Shown here piece after piece: positions 56,628 to 64,000 of a DNA stretch of 64,000 nucleotides. The position numbers were made by a program, and so were the translations under genes. The DNA is from Mesorhizobium sp. (GTDB taxonomy: Bacteria > Pseudomonadota > Alphaproteobacteria > Rhizobiales > Rhizobiaceae). Within the stretch, counting starts at the first letter, position 1, and the number at the start of each line of letters is the position of its first letter. The stretch lies in the NCBI GenBank assembly GCA_004020875.1, contig SAPZ01000012.1, positions 1 through 64,000 of the forward strand. The letters are read 5' to 3'. The notes under the pieces are model-generated. The model did not search any database. It was not told the DNA's origin and was given only the letters and a program-made list of their open reading frames with translations.

Positions 56628-57308
56628 GTGCCGCACTGGCTGCAATTGATGCTGGAATCGCTGCCGACGCTGTTATGGGCGGCGCTGATCTTCACCGTGC
56701 CGCTGACACTTCTGTCCTTCGCGCTGGGGCTTATTGCCGGGCTGCTAACGGCGCTGATCAGACTGTTCGGCCCGAAGCCGCTGGTCGCGCTGGTGCGCTT
56801 CTATGTCTGGATCTTCCGCGGCACGCCGCTGCTCGTGCAGCTGTTCCTGATCTTCTATGGCCTGCCGTCCGTTGGCATCCTGCTCGATGCCTTCCCCGCG
56901 GCGCTGATCGGCTTCACGCTCAACATCGGCGCCTACACCTCCGAGATCATCCGCGCCGTCATCGGCTCGGTGCCGAAGGGCCAGTGGGAGGCGTCCTATT
57001 CGATCGGCATGACCTGGAGCCAGGCGATGCGGCGCACCATCCTGCCTCAGGCAGGACGCGTCGCGGTGCCGCCGCTCTCTAACACCTTCATCTCGCTGGT
57101 CAAGGACACCTCGCTGGCGGCCGCAATCACGGTTCCGGAAATGTTCCAGGCCGCGCAGCGCATTGTCGCCACCACCTATGAACCGCTGATCCTCTATGTC
57201 GAGGCGGCGGCGCTCTATCTCGCATTGAGCTCGGTGCTGTCGGCGCTACAGGCGCGGCTGGAGGTACGACTCAACCGCTATGGCGGGTTCCTGGAGGCCA
57301 ACGCATGA
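56628..57308 (+). CDS. Polar amino-acid ABC transporter permease
   Basis: This 226-residue HisM/GlnP-type permease has about five membrane helices and the conserved FRGTPLLVQLFLIFYGLP and EIIRAVIGSVPKGQWEAS segments, the latter being the EAA loop that docks the ATPase. The start is a GTG at 56628 preceded by AAAGGAGA. Its stop overlaps the ATPase start (ATGA). Confidence 0.93.
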   Translation: MPHWLQLMLESLPTLLWAALIFTVPLTLLSFALGLIAGLLTALIRLFGPKPLVALVRFYVWIFRGTPLLVQLFLIFYGLPSVGILLDAFPAALIGFTLNIGAYTSEIIRAVIGSVPKGQWEASYSIGMTWSQAMRRTILPQAGRVAVPPLSNTFISLVKDTSLAAAITVPEMFQAAQRIVATTYEPLILYVEAAALYLALSSVLSALQARLEVRLNRYGGFLEANA

Positions 57309-58078
57309 TTGGCCTGACCGACATCGAAAAGCATTTTGGCGACAATCTTGTCCTGAAGGGCGTCACCGTCAGCATCGACGAAGGCAGCGTCACGGCGCTG
57401 GTCGGCCCTTCCGGCGGGGGCAAAAGCACGCTGCTGCGTTGCATCAACCTGCTGGAGATCCCGACGTCCGGTTCCCTGCGCATCGGCGAGGAGACGCTTG
57501 CGTTCCATCCGGGCGGCAAGGTGCCGGCAAAAGATATCCAGCGCATCCGCCTGCAGACCGGCATGGTGTTCCAGAACTTCCAGCTCTTCCCGCATCGCAC
57601 GGCGATCGAGAATGTCATGGAAGGGCTGGTGACGGTGCTGAAATGGCCCGAGCCGAGGGCGCGCGAGCGGGCGACGGCGCTGCTCGAAAAGGTCGGCATG
57701 GCGCACAAGGCCGATGCCTGGCCGGCGACGCTATCGGGCGGCCAGCAGCAGCGCGTGGCGATCGCCCGCGCGCTGGCGCCGTCGCCGCGTGTTTTGCTCT
57801 GCGACGAGCCCACCTCGGCGCTCGATCCGGAGCTGGCGCAGGAAGTAGTCGACGTGCTTGGGCAACTCGCTCGCGAAGGCACGACCATGGTCATGGCCAC
57901 GCATGATCTGAGGCTCGCCTCGAAGATCGCGCAGGAGGTCATCTTCCTCGATGCCGGCGCGATCGTCGAGAAGGGTCCGGCCTCGGTCGTGTTCGACAAT
58001 CCGGAGCGCGAGCGGACGAAGCGCTTCATTGCCTCGCTGCGCCAGGAGGAGGCGCAGAACGAAGGTGGCGGCGCATAA
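57305..58078 (+). CDS. Polar amino-acid ABC transporter ATPase
   Basis: This 257-residue importer ATPase has Walker A GPSGGGKST (34-42), Q-loop MVFQNFQLFPH, signature LSGGQQQRVAIARAL, Walker B VLLCDEPTSALDPEL and H-loop MATHDLRLA. It is of the GlnQ/HisP class. An insert around 60-80 (ETLAFHPGGKVPAKDIQRI) is a little longer than in GlnQ. It is the last gene of the operon, followed by a bidirectional terminator. Confidence 0.94.
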   Translation: MIGLTDIEKHFGDNLVLKGVTVSIDEGSVTALVGPSGGGKSTLLRCINLLEIPTSGSLRIGEETLAFHPGGKVPAKDIQRIRLQTGMVFQNFQLFPHRTAIENVMEGLVTVLKWPEPRARERATALLEKVGMAHKADAWPATLSGGQQQRVAIARALAPSPRVLLCDEPTSALDPELAQEVVDVLGQLAREGTTMVMATHDLRLASKIAQEVIFLDAGAIVEKGPASVVFDNPERERTKRFIASLRQEEAQNEGGGA

Positions 58079-58101
58079 CCTTCGATAGGCGTTTCGGAAA
58101 C

Positions 58102-58131
58102 AAAAAACCCGGCGCGAGGCCGGGTTCTTCG
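58102..58131. terminator. Bidirectional terminator between the ABC operon and carD
   Basis: A stem ACCCGGC (58107-58113) / GCCGGGT (58119-58125) is flanked by AAAAAA on the left and TTCTTC on the right. It can end the minus-strand carD transcript and, more weakly, the plus-strand ABC operon. Confidence 0.82.
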
Positions 58132-58149
58132 TAACTTAAGGCGAAAAGG

Positions 58150-58731
58150 TCAGGCAGCTTCTTCCTGTTCGGATTCTTCGTTGTCGGCCTTGGCGCCGCG
58201 CTTCGGACCCTTGTTGAGGTTGACCTCGATAAGGCGCACCGCCTCGGTCTCCGACATACGGTTCACCGCGGCGATCTCACGGGCCATGCGGTCGAGCGCG
58301 GCTTCATAGAGCTGGCGCTCGGAATAGGACTGCTCCGGCTGGTTGTCGGCGCGGTATAGGTCGCGGACGACTTCCGAGATAGAGATCAGGTCGCCGGAAT
58401 TGATCTTGGCATCGTATTCCTGGGCGCGGCGCGACCACATGGTGCGCTTGATGCGGGCGCGGCCCTGCACGACCTTCAGCGCGCGGTCGACATAATCCTC
58501 TTCCGACAGCTTGCGCATGCCGATCGACGTCGCCTTGGCGACCGGCACCTTCAGCCGCATCTTGTCCTTCTGGAAATCGATGACGAACAGTTCCAGCTTG
58601 TGACCCGCAACTTCCTGCTCGTCGATCGCGACGATCTGGCCGACGCCATGCGCCGGATAGACGATGAACTCGCCGGTCTTGAACCCGTGGCGGGCCGCTG
58701 TGGACTTCTTCTGCGGGGTGATCGTTGCCAT
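58150..58731 (-). CDS. carD: CarD/CdnL-family transcription regulator
   Basis: This 193-residue CarD/CdnL protein has an N-terminal RNA-polymerase-interacting Tudor-like domain (about 17-80, TGEFIVYPAHGVGQIVAIDE) and a helical C-terminal DNA-binding domain (about 85-170, RRAQEYDAKINSGDLISISEVVRDLYR). An acidic/lysine tail follows. Such proteins stabilise open complexes at rRNA and other promoters; Caulobacter CdnL also links to cell-cycle and nutrient control. AAGGAG lies upstream of the ATG. Confidence 0.93.
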   Translation of the reverse strand: MATITPQKKSTAARHGFKTGEFIVYPAHGVGQIVAIDEQEVAGHKLELFVIDFQKDKMRLKVPVAKATSIGMRKLSEEDYVDRALKVVQGRARIKRTMWSRRAQEYDAKINSGDLISISEVVRDLYRADNQPEQSYSERQLYEAALDRMAREIAAVNRMSETEAVRLIEVNLNKGPKRGAKADNEESEQEEAA

Positions 58732-59104
58732 TACGCCCTGAACTCCTTAGTTGTGCCGCCGGCATCATGCCGGCGCGAACCCATGGGGCCGGCGATAGCC
58801 GACCATTAGCCGCGCAACAGGATGAACCCACCGGAAAAGCAGAGGACCGGCATATCGCACAAATGCGACCGCCTGCCCCAGATCGCTCTGGTCCGGATTT
58901 AAAAGCTCACCTTTCAGTGATTTGGGGCGTTAGCGCCATAAATCGACGTCGTGTCACCGGCATGTTTGGCTTATGTAACACAAAAAGTCGGAAGAATCAA
59001 GGTTTTGCTGCGTTCGCTAACGCCAAGCAAAGACCCTGCCTGTCAAGACAGTATTTGTATCGGCCCCGTTACGCGGCGTCATGCCAGCGCTGTCGGCCTC
59101 TTTA
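58732..59104. other. Gap between carD and fdxA
   Basis: These 373 bases have no convincing gene. A perfect GCCGGCAT/ATGCCGGC palindrome (58760-58776 region) lies close to the carD start, probably inside its leader. The carD promoter must lie here on the minus strand, but no consensus stands out. No terminator is seen after fdxA. Confidence 0.4.
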
Positions 59105-59443
59105 TCAATCACCCTCGCCGGGTTCGGTCGAGAAATATTTCTCGAACTTCCCGGTCTCGCCGTCAAACGTCTTTGCGTCGGCCGGCGGTTCTTTCTTAGC
59201 CGTGATGTTGGGCCATTTCTCGGCGTATTCGGCGTTGATCTGCAACCATTTGTCGAGACCGCCCTCGGTATCCGGCTTGATCGCATCCGCCGGGCATTCG
59301 GGCTCGCACACGCCGCAGTCGATGCACTCGTCGGGATGGATGACGAGCATGTTCTCGCCCTCGTAGAAACAGTCGACCGGACAGACCTCGATGCAGTCCA
59401 TATATTTGCATTTGATGCAATTGTCGGTCACTACATAGGTCAT
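59105..59443 (-). CDS. fdxA: Seven-iron ferredoxin
   Basis: This 112-residue ferredoxin has cysteines at 9, 12, 17, 21, 25, 40, 43, 46 and 50. By alignment with Azotobacter FdI, Cys9/17/50 bind a 3Fe-4S cluster and Cys21/40/43/46 a 4Fe-4S cluster, with Cys12 and Cys25 as the non-ligand pair. The C-terminal extension (about 60-112) is standard. The start [10 protein letters not shown] was chosen over a 41-codon extension. It lies between carD and the S4 protein, a rhizobial arrangement. Confidence 0.94.
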   Translation of the reverse strand: MTYVVTDNCIKCKYMDCIEVCPVDCFYEGENMLVIHPDECIDCGVCEPECPADAIKPDTEGGLDKWLQINAEYAEKWPNITAKKEPPADAKTFDGETGKFEKYFSTEPGEGD

Positions 59444-59639
59444 TGCAGGCTCCGGAACGTCCCATTTTGTTGGGCTTTTTTGGCTGAGGTAACGCCTTTG
59501 CCCGCCGCATGCAAGGGCAGGGATTGCCGGCGGAGCCGGAGGGCCGGAAAGGAATTCCGGCCGCAAGAGCGGATCGAGGTCACCGAGCCTCCGCAGGTTT
59601 GGTGGAACTGCTCGGGCCGCGCCCCGGACCCGTCATGTC

Positions 59640-60026
59640 TCAATCGTCGCCGAGCAGACGGTCGGTCTGGCGGCGCTCGCGCTTGGTCGGGCGGCCGCTG
59701 CCGGCCTCGCGCAGTGCCGGAATGGCGTCCGCGACGGCCTCGCCTTTGGGCGTCGGCGTCGGCGACAAGTCCTCGTAAAGCAGGCGCGCTTCATCGGCTG
59801 GCCCGCGCCGCGTGCCGCAACCCAGCACTTTCCAGACCAGGATACGGCCCTCGAGCGTGATGGTCAGCACGTCGCCGGGCTTCACTAGCTCGGAGGCCTG
59901 CGCTGCTTTGTCGCGATTGATGCGCACGCGTCCGGCAACGACGACCTTCGCCGCCAAGGACCTCGACTTCACCGCGCGCGAGAAGAACAGCCATTTGTCG
60001 ATGCGCTGGCGGTCTTCTCCAATCAT
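59640..60026 (-). CDS. S4-domain RNA-binding protein (Hsp15-like)
   Basis: This 128-residue protein has an S4 fold at about 7-65 (QRIDKWLFFSRAVKSRSLAAK, VVVAGRVRINRDKAAQASELVKPGD) and a basic C-terminal tail (RPTKRERRQTDRLLGDD). E. coli Hsp15 binds stalled 50S subunits carrying nascent chains. It follows the helicase on the same strand with a palindromic repeat between. Confidence 0.9.
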   Translation of the reverse strand: MIGEDRQRIDKWLFFSRAVKSRSLAAKVVVAGRVRINRDKAAQASELVKPGDVLTITLEGRILVWKVLGCGTRRGPADEARLLYEDLSPTPTPKGEAVADAIPALREAGSGRPTKRERRQTDRLLGDD

Positions 60027-60043
60027 CGGGCTAGCTTTGCTGG

Positions 60044-60112
60044 AGCATGATCTTATCCGAAAACCGGTTCCCGCTTTTCGCTGACGCGGCCCTTCGGTTC
60101 GGGATCATGCTC
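60044..60112. repeat. Rhizobial palindromic repeat (GAGCATGATC type), copy 1
   Basis: A 69-base element is bounded by GAGCATGATC (60044-60053) and GATCATGCTC (60103-60112), with the internal core CCGAAAACCGGTTCCC. The same core occurs at 63551-63600. This matches a palindromic element I know to be dispersed in Rhizobiales genomes (RIME-like). Confidence 0.82.
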
Positions 60113-60116
60113 TAGC

Positions 60117-63100
60117 CTATTTCTTCAGCTGATCGCGCAATGCTGCGAGCTTGGCGAAGGGCGAATCCGGATCGAAGCGCTGCGGGCGCTCATCGCGCGG
60201 CTTGCCCTGGAAGGCCGGCTTGCCGCCAGGAGCGTTGCCCTTGCCGTCCTGCCTGTTGCCCTTCCAGTCGGGCCGGCCCTCGCGGCGGCCCCCCTCGTGG
60301 CGATCCGGGCGCTCGCCTTGCGGCCGCCCTTCGCGGCGTTCACCGCCCTCGCGGCGGTCGCCTGCATCCGGCCTCGGCTTGAATTTCGAGCGGTCGAAGC
60401 GCGGCTTGCCGGTGCCGTCGCGCTGCTCGCGGCGGCCTTCATGGACCGGCCGGTCGCCGGGCTGGCCGCCCGCGGCGCCCGTCTGGCCGTCGCGCGCCGG
60501 CTGGCCGCCGCGCTGGCGATTGTCGCGAGGATTGTCGTGGCGCTGGCGGGGGCGTGGGTGGTCGAAACGCGCCTGACGCCACAGAAGGACAGGCTTCGGT
60601 TCTTCAGCCTCGGCCGCCATTTCGGCGGTGACGACTCCCGTCGCCGGTTCAGCCGATGCGGTGGTCTCGCTAGCGGTCGGCGTCTCTACCGGGGAGGACT
60701 CGACCTGGTCCGAGGGTGCGCCTTCCTCCGTCATGGCTTCGTTGGCCAGCTCATCGCCTTGCGGGGCCGGCTCGCCTGCTGCCGCGGTTTGCGTGGACGC
60801 TTCCGCTGCCACGGTCTCCTGTCCGGTTGTTTCGTCGACAGGCTCGGCCGTGCTTTCTGCCGGGGGTTCCAGCGCTGGGATTTCTGCGCTAGCCGTCCCC
60901 GGGGCCTCGACGGATGCTGGCTCGGCGGCAACCTCGGGAGTGGGCGCCTCCGTCGCCTGCGTGGCAAGGGCTGCCTCTTCGGCGGCGAGTTTCGCCGCCG
61001 CTGCCTCGCGGGCGGCATTGTCCTGGGCTTCGAGCTTCGCCTTCACTTCGGCGGCAGGCTTCGCCTCGGAGCGATAGCCGAGACCCTTGAGGATCTCTTC
61101 CATGTCGTCGGCAGTGGCGCCGAGGATCGACATCATCGGCGGCGTCACCATGAAGGCGTGGCCGTCATAGGCGCCGTCCGGTCGCTGTCCGAGGCCGGGC
61201 TTCCAGTTGGTCGCCGGGCGGATGAGGTCGGCAAGCCGCTCCAGGATATCGACGCGTACGGCGCGGCGGCCGAGATTGCGATAGCCGGCGAGCTTGTAGA
61301 AGGTCTTGTCGAAAGCCGGATCGATGACGACAGAGGTGCGGCCCGAGGCCAGCGCGTGCACCACGTCGCCGAAGCCCGGCTTGTCCTTGCCGTCGTTCTT
61401 CAGCGCCCATAGCAGCGTCACCAGACCGGCCGGCGCCGGCTTGATCAGCGCCGGCACGAAGACGTGGTAGGCACCGAAGCGCACGCCGAGCCGGCGCAGC
61501 GCGGCCCGGCCTTCCTGATCGAGCGACTTCATCTCTTCGGCTATGTCGCGGCGATTGATCAGGCCGAAATGCTCGACGAGTTGGAACGCGATGCCGCGCG
61601 CGATGCCGGTAAGCTGGTCGGCATTCTTCAAATCGACCAGGGGCTTCAAAAGCGACTCGATCTGGAAATTGACGAAACGCTCGGCGCGCGCCGCGACCTT
61701 GTCGCGGGCAGGCCCGGTCAGCTGCTCGTCGGCAAGCAGGACCAGGCGCGGCTTCAGCGCCTCGTCACCGCCGACCAGCGTGCCGATCGGCGCGCCGATC
61801 CAGCGCAGGACGCCGTCGGAGCCCAAGGCCAGGTCGCCATTGGCGCAGGCGGCAAAGCGTTCGGCGCGCGCGTCGAACTCGGCCGCGAGCGCCTTCTGGG
61901 CGGCGGTGCGCACCGCCTTGGCGTCCTCGCCGCCGGCGCTCTGGTCGGCGGTGAAGCGGAACCCCTGCAACTCGCCGACATGATGGCCTTCGACGAGGAC
62001 AGTTCCGGTTGGGCTGATTTCGGCTTCAGGCATGGTATTTTCTCTAAGGCGCCGCATGAGGACGGAAGTCCTGCGGTCTACGAAGCGTTTCGTCAACCGC
62101 TCATGCAGCGCATCCGACAATCTGTCTTCGATTTCGCGCGTCTTTTCCTGCCAGTGTAGCTGATCGGCCAGCCATCCAGGACGGTTTGAGACGAAAGTCC
62201 AGGTGCGGATCTGCGCGATCCGATGCGAGAGCGTGTCGATGTCGCCTTCCGTCGTATCGGCGCGCCGCACTTGCTCGGCCATGTAATTCTCATCGACATG
62301 GCCATGGCGCGCAAGGTCCATATAGATAGAGGCGATGAGATCGGCGTGCTGGGCCGGCGCGATCTTGCGGTAGTCGGGGAGCGCGCAGGCTTCCCAGAGC
62401 AGCGCGACACGCTCCTTGCCGGTGGCCAAAGCGCGGATGTCGCTGTCCTTCGACAAATGCTCCAGCGCCTGAGCGTCGACAGCCGGCAGCGCGCGGGTCA
62501 GCCCCTCGACCGGCGCATTGGTCTCGGTCGAGCGCTTGAGCGCGTCGAGGCTGGAAAAATCGAAATCGGCGGTGCGCCATTGCAGCACCTTCACCGGGTC
62601 GAAGTCGTGCGCCTCGATCTTGGCGACCAGATCGTCGTCAAACGGGTCCACCTGACCGGTGACGCCGAACGTGCCGTCCCGCAGGTGCCGGCCGGCGCGG
62701 CCGGCGATCTGGCCGAGCTCGGCCGCGCTCAGGTTGCGGTATTGATAGCCGTCGAACTTGCGGTTCTGGGCGAAGGCAACGTGCTCGAGGTCGAGGTTCA
62801 GCCCCATGCCGATGGCGTCGGTCGCGACGAGATAGTCGACGTCGCCGGACTGGAAGATCTCGACCTGGGCGTTGCGGGTGCGGGGCGAGAGCGCGCCGAG
62901 CACGACGGCCGCACCGCCCTGCTGACGGCGGATCAGCTCGGCGATGGCATAAACCTCGTCGGCCGAGAAGGCGACGATCGCGGTGCGCCGCGGCAGCCGG
63001 GTCAGCTTCTTCGACCCGGCATAGGCAAGGTGCGACAGGCGCGGCCGCGTCACCACCGACACGCCCTTCAACAGGCGCTGCAGGATGCCGTGCATAGTGG

Positions 63101-63512
63101 CCGCGCCCAGCAGCAGCGTTTCCTGGCGGCCCCGCAGATGCAGGATGCGATCGGTGAAGATATGGCCGCGCTCGAGATCGCCGGCGAGTTGCACCTCGTC
63201 GATGGCGACAAAGGCGGCGTCAGTCTCGCGCGGCATGGCCTCGACGGTGCAGACCGAATATTTTGCGCCGGCAGGGACGATCTTCTCCTCCCCGGTGATC
63301 AGCGCCACCTTGTGGGCACCGACCTTTTCGCAGACGCGTGCATAGACCTCGCGGGCGAGCAGCCTCAGCGGCAGGCCGATGATGCCGGTCTCGTGCGCGA
63401 CCATGCGCTCGATGGCGAGATGGGTCTTGCCAGTGTTGGTGGGGCCGAGCACGGCCGTCACGTCACGGCCCGAAAGGATCAGCGGCTGGGAGTGTTTCGG
63501 CTGGATATTCAT
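60117..63512 (-). CDS. Suv3-like DEAD/DEAH-box helicase with long disordered tail
   Basis: This is a 1131-residue protein. The helicase core (about 15-380) has Walker A GPTNTGKT (23-30), the Suv3-type DEVQ box (105-108) and motif VI QIAGRAGRH near 270. A helical region (about 390-820) follows. The last 300 residues are low-complexity: an Ala/Glu/Pro-rich acidic part (about 830-980), then an Arg/Gly/Asp-rich part (about 985-1105) ending DSPFAKLAALRDQLKK. Mitochondrial Suv3 works in RNA turnover with a nuclease. An RNA-linked role fits the S4 protein next door and the RGG-like tail. Confidence 0.88.
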   Translation of the reverse strand: MNIQPKHSQPLILSGRDVTAVLGPTNTGKTHLAIERMVAHETGIIGLPLRLLAREVYARVCEKVGAHKVALITGEEKIVPAGAKYSVCTVEAMPRETDAAFVAIDEVQLAGDLERGHIFTDRILHLRGRQETLLLGAATMHGILQRLLKGVSVVTRPRLSHLAYAGSKKLTRLPRRTAIVAFSADEVYAIAELIRRQQGGAAVVLGALSPRTRNAQVEIFQSGDVDYLVATDAIGMGLNLDLEHVAFAQNRKFDGYQYRNLSAAELGQIAGRAGRHLRDGTFGVTGQVDPFDDDLVAKIEAHDFDPVKVLQWRTADFDFSSLDALKRSTETNAPVEGLTRALPAVDAQALEHLSKDSDIRALATGKERVALLWEACALPDYRKIAPAQHADLIASIYMDLARHGHVDENYMAEQVRRADTTEGDIDTLSHRIAQIRTWTFVSNRPGWLADQLHWQEKTREIEDRLSDALHERLTKRFVDRRTSVLMRRLRENTMPEAEISPTGTVLVEGHHVGELQGFRFTADQSAGGEDAKAVRTAAQKALAAEFDARAERFAACANGDLALGSDGVLRWIGAPIGTLVGGDEALKPRLVLLADEQLTGPARDKVAARAERFVNFQIESLLKPLVDLKNADQLTGIARGIAFQLVEHFGLINRRDIAEEMKSLDQEGRAALRRLGVRFGAYHVFVPALIKPAPAGLVTLLWALKNDGKDKPGFGDVVHALASGRTSVVIDPAFDKTFYKLAGYRNLGRRAVRVDILERLADLIRPATNWKPGLGQRPDGAYDGHAFMVTPPMMSILGATADDMEEILKGLGYRSEAKPAAEVKAKLEAQDNAAREAAAAKLAAEEAALATQATEAPTPEVAAEPASVEAPGTASAEIPALEPPAESTAEPVDETTGQETVAAEASTQTAAAGEPAPQGDELANEAMTEEGAPSDQVESSPVETPTASETTASAEPATGVVTAEMAAEAEEPKPVLLWRQARFDHPRPRQRHDNPRDNRQRGGQPARDGQTGAAGGQPGDRPVHEGRREQRDGTGKPRFDRSKFKPRPDAGDRREGGERREGRPQGERPDRHEGGRREGRPDWKGNRQDGKGNAPGGKPAFQGKPRDERPQRFDPDSPFAKLAALRDQLKK

Positions 63513-63550
63513 CGGCTCGGAAATAAGTGCTTCTGCCGCTTTGATTGTTC

Positions 63551-63600
63551 AAGCATGATCTTTCTCCGAAAACCGGTTCCCACTTTTCGGGATCGTGCTT
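63551..63600. repeat. Rhizobial palindromic repeat, copy 2
   Basis: A 50-base copy is bounded by AAGCATGATC (63551-63560) and GATCGTGCTT (63591-63600), with the core CCGAAAACCGGTTCCC shared with copy 1. The two copies flank the helicase gene on either side. Confidence 0.82.
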
Positions 63601-64000
63601 TTGGCCGGAGGCGCGGCGGCGCCGCCGCGTGTGACAGCCGACACATAGGGATTTAGGACGCCGAGCGAAAGCGGAATGTTCTTTTAGGGGGCGGCCGGGA
63701 ATCGGCGGACCCGGTCAAAACCGGCTGCTGTTAACGGCTGGAACGAGTCTGGAACGAATCGGCGACGAATCGCTGACTCGTTCTGATTCAGGTTTTGTTC
63801 ACGGCTATATGTGGATTTTTTGACGGGGAGTCTCACCACATGCTGAATCGGGAAACTGGCCCGATTCATGCTTCGGCTCCGCCAGGATCTAGCGGCCGTT
63901 AACTTTCGCCGGTGAAAGGTCGCGCTCTGTTCGAGGACCATCGTCAAGGTTATGAATTTGTTGATTTTTCTTAATCGCTTTTAACGATTGGAATAACGCT
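63601..64000. other. Right-edge gap with LexA-like site and hairpin
   Basis: No supported gene lies here; an 88-codon minus frame at 63684-63947 has no similarity I recognise. The gap holds GAAC-N7-GAAC at 63741-63755, a perfect match to the alphaproteobacterial LexA box. GAACGAGTC (63741) and GACTCGTTC (63775) form an inverted repeat, and TGAATCGGG/CCCGATTCA (63844-63868) forms a hairpin. The region is probably the upstream part of a gene beyond the window. Confidence 0.4.

Noticed and set aside
62223..63656. 477-codon open frame antisense to the helicase
   Set aside because: There is no recognisable domain, and the helicase motifs on the other strand are complete.
63684..63947. Minus-strand 87-residue frame at the right edge
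   Set aside because: It has no ribosome-binding site or similarity, and it overlaps the LexA-like site and a hairpin.
63951..64000. CtrA box at the right edge (TTAATCGCTTTTAA)
   Set aside because: The spacer is six bases, not seven.

Overview
The window reads as chromosomal core DNA of a GC-rich alphaproteobacterium of the Hyphomicrobiales (Rhizobiales), most likely Mesorhizobium or a close Phyllobacteriaceae relative. This rests on gene order (ruvCAB ... ybgC-tolQRAB-pal-cpoB-tilS-ftsH-glmM; serC-serA ... purA; thiBPQ behind a TPP riboswitch; rpoH2; carD-fdxA-S4 protein-helicase), on alphaproteobacteria-specific genes (rcdA, DUF2269, CarD/CdnL) and on the short palindromic intergenic repeats common in rhizobia. 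The genus is an inference. I see no tRNA, rRNA, CRISPR array, prophage or insertion sequence.

Layout. 0-15 kb: rpmE (L31), an MsbA-like exporter, an M32 carboxypeptidase, small membrane and exported proteins, a MotA/OmpA-like motor pair, a HlyIII protein, suhB, efp, a Sel1 protein coupled to a ThiE-like enzyme, a methyltransferase, GNAT, TauE/SafE and DUF2269 proteins. 14.5-15.6 kb: a 554-base gap with a candidate small RNA and two CtrA-type boxes, the second in front of rcdA. 15.8-18.8 kb: ruvC, an AbrB/PIN toxin-antitoxin pair, then ruvA and ruvB. 18.9-20.9 kb: a Tat-type metallophosphoesterase, a wrecked glycoside hydrolase gene and ybgC. 21.2-30.5 kb: the Tol-Pal envelope-constriction cluster, then tilS and ftsH. 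30.6-36.1 kb: two secreted proteins built of the same two-cysteine module, glmM, and two tandem outer-membrane beta-barrel genes, each behind a CtrA-type box. 36.2-43.6 kb: serC leader RNA, serC, serA, an EamA transporter, purA and an unassigned 607-residue membrane-anchored protein. 43.6-46.1 kb: a CcdAB pair and an Uup-type ABC-F ATPase. 46.1-50.7 kb: thiN diverging from a TPP-riboswitch-controlled thiBPQ operon. 50.8-55.5 kb: an M48 lipoprotein protease, a caspase-fold protein and rpoH2 with an EcfG-type promoter. 55.7-58.1 kb: a polar amino-acid ABC transporter. 58.1-63.5 kb: carD, fdxA, an S4 RNA-binding protein and a large Suv3-like helicase.

The most notable material is regulatory. I found four perfect TTAA-N7-TTAA boxes by eye (candidate sRNA, rcdA, both outer-membrane genes), which would place an sRNA, the CtrA-degradation adaptor and two envelope proteins under the cell-cycle regulator CtrA. 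Other sites fit known circuits: a LexA-like site before ruvC, an EcfG promoter before rpoH2, a TPP riboswitch with a stem that hides the thiB ribosome-binding site, and operator-like palindromes before both toxin-antitoxin modules. I did not find a convincing new defence or biosynthetic system. The best candidates for something undescribed are the CtrA-linked sRNA, the two-cysteine-module proteins and the protein downstream of purA.
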